Below, in pieces: positions 7,998 through 16,120 of a stretch of DNA of 64,000 nucleotides (within the stretch, counting starts at the first letter, position 1; the number at the start of each line of letters is the position of its first letter). The notes beneath the pieces are model-generated. The model saw nothing but the letters and a program-made list of their open reading frames with translations. It was not told the origin of the DNA and did not search any database. Made by a program: the position numbers and the translations under genes. Location of the stretch: the NCBI GenBank assembly GCA_934590165.1, contig CAKTOO010000009.1, positions 33,030 through 97,029 of the forward strand, in the 5' to 3' direction. The DNA comes from an uncultured Dysosmobacter sp. (lineage in GTDB: Bacteria; Bacillota; Clostridia; Oscillospirales; Oscillospiraceae).

Positions 7998-8693
7998 TCA
8001 CAGCTTCCGCAGGGCGTCCACCAGGGCGGTCTTGCTCTCGGTTTGGGCGTCCTTCATCTTCACGATGCGGGCGGGGCTTCCCGCCACCACGGCGTTTTCC
8101 GGCACATCCTCGATGACCACGGAACCCGCGGCCACCACGGCACCCTTGCCAATGTGGATGCCCTCAATGACCACGGCGTTGGCGCCGATGAGCACATTGT
8201 CCTCCACGACCACGGGGGTGGCGGAGGCGGGCTCCACCACGCCGGCCAGCACGGTGCCGGCGCCGATGTGGCAGTGGTCACCCACGGTGGCCCGGCCGCC
8301 CAGGATGGTGCCCATGTCGATCATGGTGCCCTTGCCGATGACGGCGCCGATGTTGATGACGGCGCCCATCATGATGACGGCGCCCTCGCCGATGGTGACC
8401 TTTTCCCGGATGATGGCGCCGGGCTCGATACGGGCGGGGATGCCCTTCAGGTCCAGCAGGGGCACGCCGGAGTTCCGCCGGTCGTTTTCCACCACGTAGT
8501 CGGTGATATAGGGGGCGTTGGCCTCCAGAATGGGTTGGAGCTCCGCCCAGTCGCCGAACACCACGTGGCTGCGGCCCTCGCCGAAGACCTTGGCGGAGCC
8601 GAAGTCCACGGGGGCGGTGGTGTTCACGTACACCTTGACGGGGGTCTTTTTCTCGGAATTTGCAATGTAATCGATGATCTCCTGTGCGTTCAT
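7998..8693 (-). CDS. dapH: Tetrahydrodipicolinate N-acetyltransferase DapH
   Basis: A 231-residue left-handed beta-helix acyltransferase. Hexapeptide repeats (IGEGAV, IGAVIGKG, IGAGTV, IGANAV, IGKGAV) occupy residues 90-210. Following dapA-dapB, it fits DapH, which transfers acetyl from acetyl-CoA to tetrahydrodipicolinate and so defines the acetyl branch of diaminopimelate and lysine synthesis. Acetyl rather than succinyl use is inferred from the DapH-type length and from Firmicute precedent. The ATG at 8693 has GGAG nine bases upstream and lies four bases after the dapB stop. Confidence 0.93.
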   Translation of the reverse strand: MNAQEIIDYIANSEKKTPVKVYVNTTAPVDFGSAKVFGEGRSHVVFGDWAELQPILEANAPYITDYVVENDRRNSGVPLLDLKGIPARIEPGAIIREKVTIGEGAVIMMGAVINIGAVIGKGTMIDMGTILGGRATVGDHCHIGAGTVLAGVVEPASATPVVVEDNVLIGANAVVIEGIHIGKGAVVAAGSVVIEDVPENAVVAGSPARIVKMKDAQTESKTALVDALRKL

Positions 8694-8697
8694 ACGG

Positions 8698-9417
8698 TCA
8701 TTCTCCAAATAAGATTTTTTGCAGGTCATAGACGCCGTTGGCCTTTCCCGGCAGCAGCCGGGCCATGTGCAGGGCGCCGTTTACAAAGAGCTGGCGGCTA
8801 GCGGCCCGGTGGGTGATGGAAAACTCCTCGTCAGGGCCGAAGAACTGAACGGTGTGGGTGCCGGCCACGGTGCCGCCCCGGAGGGAATGAATGCCTACCT
8901 CGCCCGGGTCCCGCTTGCCGCAGTTGCCCTCCCGGCCATAGACCGGTGTCAGCTGGTGCTGGGGGTCGATGGCGTCCAGCAGGAGCTTGGCGGTGCCGCT
9001 GGGGGCGTCCGCTTTTTGATTGTGGTGGACTTCCGTGATCTCAATGTCGAAATCCGGCTTCAGCACGCCGCTGACGGCCTGCAGGGCCCGGATGAACACC
9101 GCAACGCCCAGGGAGAAGTTAGCGCTCCACAAAACGGGGGCATAAGCGCCCAGAGCCCGCAGCCGCTCCAGCTCCGCGGCGGAATAGCCGGTGGTGCCGG
9201 AAAGAAGGGGAGTGCCGGTGCGGCGGATGTAGCTTTCCACGGCGCCCAGAGCCCCGGGACGGGAGAAGTCGATGACCACATCGGCGGTCAACTCTGGGTC
9301 CTCCAGGCGAAACAGGTCTTCGTGGCCCAGGGCGGCAACGATCTCGTCACCGCCCGCCAGAGCCGTCTCCTGAATGAGGCGGCCCATCTTGCCCCGGCCG
9401 ATCAGCAGGAACCTCAC
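8698..9417 (-). CDS. dapB: 4-hydroxy-tetrahydrodipicolinate reductase DapB
   Basis: A 239-residue NAD(P)H reductase. A short Rossmann start ('GRGKMGRLI') is followed by 'SGTTGYS' and the substrate/catalytic segment 'EVHHNQKADAPSGTA' (about residues 130-144), diagnostic of DapB. It begins with GTG at 9417, whose bases overlap the dapA stop codon as GTGA, indicating translational coupling. It is the middle gene of the lysine-riboswitch operon. Confidence 0.95.
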   Translation of the reverse strand: MRFLLIGRGKMGRLIQETALAGGDEIVAALGHEDLFRLEDPELTADVVIDFSRPGALGAVESYIRRTGTPLLSGTTGYSAAELERLRALGAYAPVLWSANFSLGVAVFIRALQAVSGVLKPDFDIEITEVHHNQKADAPSGTAKLLLDAIDPQHQLTPVYGREGNCGKRDPGEVGIHSLRGGTVAGTHTVQFFGPDEEFSITHRAASRQLFVNGALHMARLLPGKANGVYDLQKILFGE

Positions 9418-10301
9418 AGCAGACCAGCCTCCTCCAGGGAAGCGCGGAGGACGGCGCTGTGCTCCGCACTCATCTCACAAAGGGGCAGCCGCATGGGGCC
9501 CACGTTCAATCCCATCATGTTCATGGCGGCCTTGACGGGAATGGGGTTCACCTCAATGAACAAATCGTTCATGACCCGCAGATAGCGCAGGTGGTTGGCA
9601 ACGGCCTGGGCCTGGTTGCCGGAGAGGTAATCCGCCACGATCTGGTGGCACATGGCGGGCATGACATTGGCGTACACGGAAATGACGCCGCTGCCGCCGA
9701 TGCTCATCAGGGGCACGGTGATGTCGTCATTGCCGGAGTACAGGGCGAAGTCGGGGCCGATGCAGTGGGCGATCTTCATGGCGTAGGACATGTCGCCGCT
9801 GGCCTCCTTGATGCCCACGATGTTGGGGTGCTTGGCAAGGCGCTCCACCACGGAAACGGGGATGGAGCAGCCGGTGCGGCCGGGGACGTTGTACAGCAGG
9901 CAGGGAATGTGCACGGCGTCCGCCGCCTGGGCGAAGTGGCGGTACATGCCCTCGGGGTTGGCCTTGTTGTAGTAGGGGGCGATGAGCAGCAGGGCGTCGG
10001 CGCCCATATCCTGGTACTGGATGCTCTTTTCGACCTGCGTGGCGGTGCAGTTGGAGCCGCTGCCCACGATGACGGGCACCCGGCCATTCACCACGCGGAT
10101 GGTGTGCTCCACCACAGAGACGTCCTCCTCATGGCTCATGGTGGAGTATTCGCCGGTGGTGCCCAAAGTCAAAATGGCGTCGGTGCCGGCGGCGATCTGG
10201 CGCTCCAGCAGCTGCGTCAGCACTTCAAAATTTACGCTGCCGTCCTCGTGGAACGGGGTGATCATGGCGACGATGGATCCTTGTACATGTTCGAACTTCA
10301 T
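9414..10301 (-). CDS. dapA: 4-hydroxy-tetrahydrodipicolinate synthase DapA
   Basis: A 295-residue TIM-barrel lyase condensing pyruvate and aspartate semialdehyde. It shows the GTTGE motif, the tyrosine region YYNK, and the Schiff-base lysine in 'IVGIKEASGD' (about residue 160). Start choice: the frame contains an ATG at 10316, but that codon overlaps the GGAGGAC ribosome site; the ATG at 10301 has the site seven to eight bases upstream and is preferred. It is first in dapA-dapB-dapH and lies directly behind a lysine riboswitch and terminator. Confidence 0.96.
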   Translation of the reverse strand: MKFEHVQGSIVAMITPFHEDGSVNFEVLTQLLERQIAAGTDAILTLGTTGEYSTMSHEEDVSVVEHTIRVVNGRVPVIVGSGSNCTATQVEKSIQYQDMGADALLLIAPYYNKANPEGMYRHFAQAADAVHIPCLLYNVPGRTGCSIPVSVVERLAKHPNIVGIKEASGDMSYAMKIAHCIGPDFALYSGNDDITVPLMSIGGSGVISVYANVMPAMCHQIVADYLSGNQAQAVANHLRYLRVMNDLFIEVNPIPVKAAMNMMGLNVGPMRLPLCEMSAEHSAVLRASLEEAGLL

Positions 10302-10325
10302 TGTGGTGTCCTCCATACTTTCATA

Positions 10326-10360
10326 AAATAAAAAGTCGGTAGAGACACGCCCCTACCGAC
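10326..10360 (-). terminator. Lysine-riboswitch expression-platform terminator
   Basis: On the minus strand GTCGGTAG / CTACCGAC form an 8-bp stem, followed by TTTTTATTTTA. It sits between the riboswitch aptamer and the dapA ribosome site, as expected for transcriptional attenuation. Confidence 0.85.
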
Positions 10361-10424
10361 AGCCTTTCATGTTTTGAAAACATGGAGTGTTCTGTAAGTG
10401 GATAGCGCCCCCGCGGCCCATGCC

Positions 10425-10558
10425 GCGGACAGTCCCGCGGGTATTCCCCGCGGACCCACCGCCCGCCTGCACCCAGACGGACAGTTCGGCGGACTTGCCT
10501 CCTCCATGTTCCCAGCCTGCCGGCTCCCATGGGCTCATCGCATCCGCGCCTCTATCTC
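10425..10558 (-). ncRNA. Lysine riboswitch (L box) upstream of dapA
   Basis: Read on the minus strand the leader starts with GATAGAGGCGCGG (10556 downward), the conserved opening of the lysine aptamer. It continues with GCTGGGAA...GGAGG, then GTCCGCCGAA, then TCTGGGTGCA, and closes with GGACTGTC near 10428. These landmarks and their order match lysine aptamers such as that of Bacillus lysC, though the arms are GC-rich and shortened. A terminator hairpin follows before dapA, so lysine would cause premature termination. A strong promoter precedes it. Confidence 0.86.
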
Positions 10559-10568
10559 ATTTTTGGCT

Positions 10569-10597
10569 ATCATACCATCGTGCTTTGGTAAATGCAA
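10569..10597 (-). promoter_or_regulatory. Promoter of the dapA-dapB-dapH operon
   Basis: On the minus strand TTGCAT, 17 bases, TATGAT, about 12 bases before the riboswitch aptamer starts. Confidence 0.85.
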
Positions 10598-10636
10598 GAG
10601 GAAAATGAAAAAATTACTCTCCTGGGGAAACAAGTG

Positions 10637-10645
10637 TGTTATAAT
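10637..10645 (+). promoter_or_regulatory. Extended -10 promoter of M20 deacetylase gene
   Basis: TGTTATAAT (TG-N-TATAAT) ends 34 bases before the start codon. No good -35 is seen at the proper distance, which is tolerated with an extended -10. Confidence 0.6.
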
Positions 10646-10679
10646 GGCGGAAACTGATGACTCGAAGGAGGAGCCTTTC

Positions 10680-11780
10680 ATGTCTGTGGCAGATCACCGC
10701 CGAAAATTGCATACCATTCCCGAACTGATCGACCAGCTGCCGGAAACGGCGGCATATGTCCGCTCCGTACTGGAGCCGCTGGGGTGCCGGTTGTCTGAGC
10801 CCATCCCCGGCAGCGTCTGCGCTTGGTTTGACGCCGGAAAGCCGGAGACCGTGGCCTTCCGGGCGGATATGGACGCCCTGCCGGGAACGGAGACCACCGG
10901 CGCTCCCTATGCCTCCACCCACAGCGGCATCATGCACGCCTGCGGCCATGACGGCCACACCGCCATGGCGCTGGCTCTGGCGGAATACGTGTCCGCCCAC
11001 CTGGCGGAGCTGCCCCGGAACGTGCTTTTTGTGTTCCAGCCGGCGGAGGAGACCACCGGAGGTGCCCAGCGGCTGTGCGAGGCCGGTGTGCTGGCGGACC
11101 ACGGCGTGACGCGGATCTTCGGCCTGCACCTGTGGCCGGGCCTGCCGGAGGGGACGGTCTATACCCGCCCCGGGCCCCTGATGGCCCGTGCCAATGAGGT
11201 GACGGTGACGGTCACCGGAAAGAGCGTCCATGTCTCCCGGGCCAGCGAGGGGCGGGACGCCCTGGCTGCGGGGACGGAGTACCTCCGTCGGGCCTATGCC
11301 ATGGTGGACGCCCTGCCGCCTGAGGAGCCCAGGGCCTTCCTGTTCGGCAAGATGACCTCCGGCACCGTCCGCAACGCCGTCAGCGGGAAAACGGTGCTGG
11401 AGGGGAGCCTGCGCACTTACCGGGAGGAGACATACCGCTATTGCAGGGAACAGCTGGAAGCCATCGGCCGGGACATTGCAGACGGGACCGGCTGCGGTGT
11501 GGAGGTGTATCTGAACGAGGGTTACCCGGCGGTATTGAACCACGAGGGACTGTATAAAGAGGTCTGCGCCGCCCTGGGAGACGCGTCTCCCGCCCTGATG
11601 GATACGCCGGCCCTGGCGGCGGAGGACTTTGCCTTTTACCAGCGGGCCGTTCCCGGTGTGTTTTTCTTTCTGGGCGCGGGAGCGGTGCCGGAACTCCATT
11701 CTCCGGATTTCAATTTTGATGATGAGACCGTGCTGCCCAAGGGCGTGGAGTTTTTGAAAAAGCTGCTGATGCTGCCGTAA
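10680..11780 (+). CDS. M20 amidohydrolase, probable N-acetyldiaminopimelate deacetylase
   Basis: A 366-residue M20D metallopeptidase. Metal ligands are seen in 'FRADMDALP', 'HACGHDGHT' (about residues 80-88) and 'PAEETTGG'. The family includes N-acyl amino acid hydrolases, auxin-conjugate hydrolases and the Bacillus acetyl-DAP deacetylase YkuR. Assignment to acetyl-DAP is inferred from context: it is divergent from dapA-dapB-dapH and convergent with a PatA-type aminotransferase. The ATG at 10680 has AAGGAGG eight bases upstream; the longer frame reads back through the riboswitch promoter and is rejected. Confidence 0.82.
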   Translation: MSVADHRRKLHTIPELIDQLPETAAYVRSVLEPLGCRLSEPIPGSVCAWFDAGKPETVAFRADMDALPGTETTGAPYASTHSGIMHACGHDGHTAMALALAEYVSAHLAELPRNVLFVFQPAEETTGGAQRLCEAGVLADHGVTRIFGLHLWPGLPEGTVYTRPGPLMARANEVTVTVTGKSVHVSRASEGRDALAAGTEYLRRAYAMVDALPPEEPRAFLFGKMTSGTVRNAVSGKTVLEGSLRTYREETYRYCREQLEAIGRDIADGTGCGVEVYLNEGYPAVLNHEGLYKEVCAALGDASPALMDTPALAAEDFAFYQRAVPGVFFFLGAGAVPELHSPDFNFDDETVLPKGVEFLKKLLMLP

Positions 11781-11790
11781 AGCGGAAATG

Positions 11791-11826
11791 GAAAAAGCCG
11801 CCGCACAACCGTGCGGCGGCTTTGCG
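11791..11826. terminator. Terminator between deacetylase and aminotransferase genes
   Basis: Perfect stem AAAGCCGCCGCAC / GTGCGGCGGCTTT with a 4-base loop between convergent genes. Confidence 0.8.
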
Positions 11827-11827
11827 G

Positions 11828-12964
11828 TTACAGGCTCTGAATGAACCGCTCCACCCGGTCCAGGCCCTCCTTCAGGTCCTGGTCGGAGTAGCAGTAGGAA
11901 AGGCGCATGAAGCCCTCCGTGCCGAAGTAGATGCCGGGGATCAGGCCCACCAGACCCTCCTTCAGCATCCGGGTGCAGAAGGTGACAGAGTCCATGCCGA
12001 ACTTCCGGATGTCGATGAACATGTAAAAGGCCCCCTGGGGCTCCTCTACCTCCAGGCCTATGTCCCGCAGGCGCCGGTACACATAGTCCCGCCGCTTGCG
12101 GAAAAGCTCCGCCACGCCGTCGGTGGGCAGGCCCAGGGCCGTGACACAGGCCCGCTGGACGAAGGAGGGAATGGAGGTGACGGCGTACTGGTGGAGCACC
12201 TGGATGCGGCTCATGACCGGGCCGTCCGCCATGCAGTAGCCCAGCCGCCAGCCGGTCATGGCATAGGGCTTGGAAAAGCTCTGGACCACGATGCTCCGGT
12301 CCCGCATGTCCGCGTATTCGGCAAAGCTGTGGTAGTCCTCTGTGTAGCACAGCGCCCGGTACACATCGTCGCATAGGACGAAAATAGGCTTGTCCCGCAG
12401 TACTTGGTGGATGCCCTCCAGCGTTTCCCGGGTATACACGCAGCCGGTGGGGTTGTTGGGGGAAGTGAGGACGATGGCCTTGGCCTTGGGTGTAATGGCC
12501 GCCGCCAGCTCCTCCGGGACGATCTGGAAGCGGCTGTGCTCCGTGGGCAGGAACACGGGCACTGCGTCCCGCAGTCGCACCAGGGCCTCATACAGGCCGA
12601 AGGCGGGGGTGGGGATGATGACCTCGTCGCCGGGGTTCAAAATAGCGGAGAGGGCGATGGACAGCGCCTCCGTGGCGCCCACGGTGGTGACGATCTCCTC
12701 CGGCGCGTATACAAGGCCGTGAACCGTTTCCTCAAAGCGGGAGATGGCCTCCAGCAGGTAGGCGTAGCCGTTGCCGGGGGGATAGTGGGTGTCGTTATCG
12801 TCCAGGGCGGCCTTGGCGGCCTCCTTCACGGCGTCAGGGGTGTTCAGGTCCGGCTCGCCGATGGTCAGGGCGCAGGCGCCGGGGGTGTCCCGCACCAAAT
12901 AGGAGAACTGGCGGATGCCGGAGATCTCCACCTGGGTCACGGCGGTGTTCAAGGTCAGCTTCAT
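11828..12964 (-). CDS. patA: PatA-type class I aminotransferase, probable N-acetyl-LL-diaminopimelate aminotransferase
   Basis: A 378-residue fold-type I PLP enzyme. 'SPNNPTG' and the PLP-lysine segment 'SFSKPYAMTGWR' (about residues 229-240) are clear. The sequence is close to Bacillus PatA, which transaminates N-acetyl-2-amino-6-oxopimelate. Together with the neighbouring dapH and the deacetylase it completes the acetyl branch. A broader aspartate/aromatic aminotransferase role cannot be excluded from sequence alone. GAGGAGC lies eight bases before the ATG, and a near-consensus promoter precedes it. Confidence 0.85.
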   Translation of the reverse strand: MKLTLNTAVTQVEISGIRQFSYLVRDTPGACALTIGEPDLNTPDAVKEAAKAALDDNDTHYPPGNGYAYLLEAISRFEETVHGLVYAPEEIVTTVGATEALSIALSAILNPGDEVIIPTPAFGLYEALVRLRDAVPVFLPTEHSRFQIVPEELAAAITPKAKAIVLTSPNNPTGCVYTRETLEGIHQVLRDKPIFVLCDDVYRALCYTEDYHSFAEYADMRDRSIVVQSFSKPYAMTGWRLGYCMADGPVMSRIQVLHQYAVTSIPSFVQRACVTALGLPTDGVAELFRKRRDYVYRRLRDIGLEVEEPQGAFYMFIDIRKFGMDSVTFCTRMLKEGLVGLIPGIYFGTEGFMRLSYCYSDQDLKEGLDRVERFIQSL

Positions 12965-12999
12965 AAGTCCACGCTCCTCGCCGGGTGAGATTTGGCAAT

Positions 13000-13028
13000 A
13001 GTATAGGCGGATGAAAAAGGGATGTCAA
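13000..13028 (-). promoter_or_regulatory. Promoter of patA-like gene
   Basis: On the minus strand TTGACA, 17 bases, TATACT; close to consensus. No lysine aptamer is visible between it and the gene. Confidence 0.85.
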
Positions 13029-13041
13029 TGCATGAATATGT

Positions 13042-13082
13042 AAAAAAAGAGACCTTCCTGGCGGGAAGGCCTCTTTTTTTGT
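13042..13082 (-). terminator. Terminator of the 596-residue membrane protein gene
   Basis: AAAGAG.CCTTCC / GGAAGG.CTCTTT around a short loop, with an A-run on one side and a T-run on the other. Confidence 0.8.
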
Positions 13083-13090
13083 GTCAAAGC

Positions 13091-14881
13091 TCAGGCGGCG
13101 GGGGAGGCTTCTTCGCCCTCAAACCGGAAACCGCTGGCGGCGACGATGCCGTTTTCCGGGAAGTCGGCGCCCTCCAGCGCATAGTCATACCAGATGTGGT
13201 CGCCCACATCCAGCAGCACTGCCCGGGGCACCTGGGCGGCGTTGAAGTCCAGGAAGCCGATGCCGTTTTCCAGCTGCACATAAAAGTGGGTGTTGCCGCC
13301 GATGACGGAGGTGCGGATCTCAGCGATGATGCCATCCTGGGTGCGGACCTCGCCGCCGGAGACGCCGGTCTGTCCGGCGCCGATGAGGCCGGCGTTGGCC
13401 AGAGCCTGCCGGTAATTGCTCTCGCAGGCGGCCACGGTCTGGCCGGTCTCCACGATCTGATACTGTTCCACATTCACCATGGCATACATCTTCACCAGGC
13501 CGTCATCGCCCTTCAGGGCCATGAAATAGGTGGGCTGGTCAGCGATGTTCAGCAGCAGGGGGAAGGTGGCGTTATAGCGCATCTGCTGCACCTGGCTCTG
13601 GGCGGATTCCATGGCGGAGGTCTCCGTGGCGCCGGCGATGGAGTAAAAATGGGTCTCCTTCGTCCGCTGGTTGGAGAGGATGAAGCCGATGTTGGACTGG
13701 TCGGAGGTGACGGAGGTAACGCCGGTGTACATATACACATCGTCGTTGATGGCGATGTAGTTCCAGCCGTCAGTGGTCAGCGTCACATCCCGCTGTCCGA
13801 AGATGGAGTTGAGGAAGCCGTTGTGGTACATGCCGTAGTAGTCGTACTGCTCCATGATGATGTCGGAGGAGTATACCCGGTCCACCCAACTGGGGACTTC
13901 TTCATAGTAAGTGCTCTCGCCGGTAATGGCGTTCACCAGAACGGCACCCTGGATATCCGTGCCGCCGAAGAGGCCAATGGTCTTGACGATGCGGGAGCAG
14001 ACCCAGTAAGGCGTGCCCGCCTCGTCGATCTCAAACACGGGTTCGTCAAACATCATGGTGGGATAGTGGAACCGCAGGTGGCGGTACAGGTTCCGGCCAA
14101 AATGCTCGGCGGTGGTGTATTTCATGCCCTCCTCCAGCCGGACCACATTGGCCTCCTGGGTCACCATGTCGATGACGATATAGGCCGGCAGGCCCTGGGA
14201 GCGGTTGGCGAACCATTTGATGAGGTCGCCGTAGGCCAGGGAGGTGACCCGGACAGGCCTGCCCTGGTAGTTGATCTGGTTGTAGGTGGGCAGGATCTCA
14301 AACTGGGACACCATGTCGCTGAGCTCGCCCAGCTTCCGGCTGCCCAGCCGGGAGGCGGAGCTGGCGTCCAGCATGGGGATCTGGTCATAGGAGATCTCCT
14401 CGATCTCCGCGGTGAAGTCGCCGCTTTCAATGGTCAGCAGCTGGCTGTATGCCCCGGCCCGCAGCACCACCCAGGAGGTGATGGAGCCCACGGCAATGAC
14501 GGCGATCAGCGCGATAAAAGCCAGAAACGGCACAGTGCATTGCTTTTTGACAAAGCCCACATAGCCCTTGACGCCGTCCCCCTGAAAACCGGAGGTCAGC
14601 ACGGCGCACACGCAGTAGACGGCGCACACCAGGAAGGCAAAGACATAGAATTCCTCCGCATGGAGGTTGATGGCCGGCAGCTCCGCGTAGAAATACACCA
14701 GGGCGAACACCAGCGTCACGCCCAGGTTGATGAGGGTGCGGGTGAAGGCGTTGCCGATGGGCTTGCGGGGCTTGCGGTCCCGTTTGGGCGGGGCGTTATC
14801 AGCGCCGCCGTTGAAAGTGCCGCCTTGGAATCCCTGAAAGCCCTGGAAGCTGCTGGGATCAAAATGAAAAGAAAACGGCAT
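13091..14881 (-). CDS. Unrecognised membrane-anchored protein with large exported domain
   Basis: 596 residues; no family was recognised. The N terminus is Phe/Gly/Gln-rich (FQGFQGFQGG, about residues 13-22) followed by a basic patch KRDRKPRKP. Three hydrophobic segments lie near residues 50-68, 79-98 and 116-140. The remaining 450 residues are soluble-looking, with many Tyr/Asp/Glu, and are probably exported. The ATG at 14881 is chosen because AAAGGAG lies eight bases upstream; the frame continues further without a better start. It is monocistronic, with promoter and terminator. It could be a clostridial cell-envelope protein, but no enzymatic motif is visible. Confidence 0.75.
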   Translation of the reverse strand: MPFSFHFDPSSFQGFQGFQGGTFNGGADNAPPKRDRKPRKPIGNAFTRTLINLGVTLVFALVYFYAELPAINLHAEEFYVFAFLVCAVYCVCAVLTSGFQGDGVKGYVGFVKKQCTVPFLAFIALIAVIAVGSITSWVVLRAGAYSQLLTIESGDFTAEIEEISYDQIPMLDASSASRLGSRKLGELSDMVSQFEILPTYNQINYQGRPVRVTSLAYGDLIKWFANRSQGLPAYIVIDMVTQEANVVRLEEGMKYTTAEHFGRNLYRHLRFHYPTMMFDEPVFEIDEAGTPYWVCSRIVKTIGLFGGTDIQGAVLVNAITGESTYYEEVPSWVDRVYSSDIIMEQYDYYGMYHNGFLNSIFGQRDVTLTTDGWNYIAINDDVYMYTGVTSVTSDQSNIGFILSNQRTKETHFYSIAGATETSAMESAQSQVQQMRYNATFPLLLNIADQPTYFMALKGDDGLVKMYAMVNVEQYQIVETGQTVAACESNYRQALANAGLIGAGQTGVSGGEVRTQDGIIAEIRTSVIGGNTHFYVQLENGIGFLDFNAAQVPRAVLLDVGDHIWYDYALEGADFPENGIVAASGFRFEGEEASPAA

Positions 14882-14923
14882 GAAAAAGCTCCTTTCCATA
14901 GTTGCGGAATGCAATGATTCTTC

Positions 14924-14952
14924 ATGATACAGGAAAAGTATGAACAAATCAA
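14924..14952 (-). promoter_or_regulatory. Promoter of 596-residue membrane protein gene
   Basis: On the minus strand TTGATT, 17 bases, TATCAT, about 43 bases before the chosen start. Confidence 0.65.
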
Positions 14953-15108
14953 GCTTCCCCGAAAAAAGCCGGAAATTTCCGCGGATTTCAATTGGGCAGG
15001 GTGCCCAAAATTTGAGTTAAAATTTGTGCGGCGGAGCGGGCGGTTTTGGTTGCCGGGGGCAACGAAATTGTGGTATGGTAGTACCACAAAATAACAGGGG
15101 GCCTTTGT

Positions 15109-16059
15109 ATGCTGGTATTGGATTTCATCAACGTGGGCAATGGCGACTCCGCGCTGATCCGGGAGATGGAGGAAGGGCGGCAGGTGTTTGCCATGCTGGT
15201 GGACTGCGGCCACGACTGTCTGGTGCGGGATGACCATCCGCCGCTGAATGACCAACGTTCCTGCCGGATCTACGCCGGTGACTTTTTGAAAAAGCAGGGC
15301 GTGGCCCATTTGGACGTTCTGCTGCTGACGCACTTCCACCGGGACCATATCGGCGGGCTGAGCCGGGTGCTGGACGCCGTGACAGTGGAGGAGCTCATCG
15401 CCAGCTATATCCCACCGGAGGACAGCGTCCCCCTGGAGCCGGATGGGAACAATGGCCTGCCCAAGGCTGCTCGGAACCTGCTGCGGTGCGTGGATATGTA
15501 TGCCAGGGCCATGCGGGAGCATCCAGGCCGCATTCGCACCATGACACAGATCCCCGGCGACCATATGGAGGTTCGCCAGCTGACGCCGTCGCTGAAAATG
15601 AACATCCTCTGCGGTGAGCCTGCCCTGTACCCCAGGCAGAAGGCGGTCTACGACGCGGCTTTCCGAGGGGAGCGCAACCGCTATGATTTGGTCCACTGGG
15701 GCAAATCCATGAACGTGTCCAGCCTGCGCCAGCGGCTGTTTTACCACGGGAAGGAGATCATGCTGGGCGGCGACGCCTATGCCCATATGTGGGAGACGGA
15801 GAGCGTCACCCCCTGCGACATTCTGAAGGTCCCCCACCACGCCTCCCTTTCCTCCACCACCCGAAAGCTCCTGGCCATGCTCCAGCCCAAGACCGCGGTG
15901 GTCAGCGTGGCTGCCGGACGGCCCGATGAACGCCCCCACCCGTATATCGTCTCCCTGATTCAAGAATACACCCAGGACCTGCATTTTACGGATTCTGTGG
16001 ACATCCCCGGCTTGGTTGAGCCGGAGTATCACGAGTCTGTGCACCTGGAGGTAGAATAA
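15109..16059 (+). CDS. ComEC-like MBL-fold metallo-hydrolase
   Basis: A 316-residue metallo-beta-lactamase-fold protein. It opens with 'LDFINVGNGDSALI', has the metal motif 'THFHRDHIGG' (about residues 74-83) and ends the fold with 'LKVPHHAS'. This is the soluble hydrolase type related to the C-terminal domain of the competence protein ComEC, whose members act on nucleic acids or phosphoesters; the substrate here is unknown. No signal peptide or transmembrane segment is seen. The gene stands alone. A GTGGTA...TACCAC inverted repeat at 15070-15088 lies just before its weak CAGGGGG ribosome site. Confidence 0.82.
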   Translation: MLVLDFINVGNGDSALIREMEEGRQVFAMLVDCGHDCLVRDDHPPLNDQRSCRIYAGDFLKKQGVAHLDVLLLTHFHRDHIGGLSRVLDAVTVEELIASYIPPEDSVPLEPDGNNGLPKAARNLLRCVDMYARAMREHPGRIRTMTQIPGDHMEVRQLTPSLKMNILCGEPALYPRQKAVYDAAFRGERNRYDLVHWGKSMNVSSLRQRLFYHGKEIMLGGDAYAHMWETESVTPCDILKVPHHASLSSTTRKLLAMLQPKTAVVSVAAGRPDERPHPYIVSLIQEYTQDLHFTDSVDIPGLVEPEYHESVHLEVE

Positions 16060-16063
16060 GCAT

Positions 16064-16103
16064 AAAAAAGCAGCCGCCCACTCTGGGCGGCTGCTTTTTT
16101 ATG
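16064..16103. terminator. Bidirectional terminator before iolG-like gene
   Basis: AAAAAAGCAGCCGCCC / GGGCGGCTGCTTTTTT with a 5-base loop, between convergent genes. Confidence 0.9.
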
Positions 16104-16120
16104 TAGCGATGGGAAAGGGC

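Noticed and set aside
10398..10679. N-terminal extension of the M20 deacetylase
   Set aside because: Runs antisense through the lysine riboswitch and its promoter; a strong AAGGAGG marks the ATG at 10680.
15069..15089. TGTGGTA / TACCACA dyad before the MBL hydrolase gene as a named operator
   Set aside because: Short, and no adjacent regulator gene; recorded only as a possible site.
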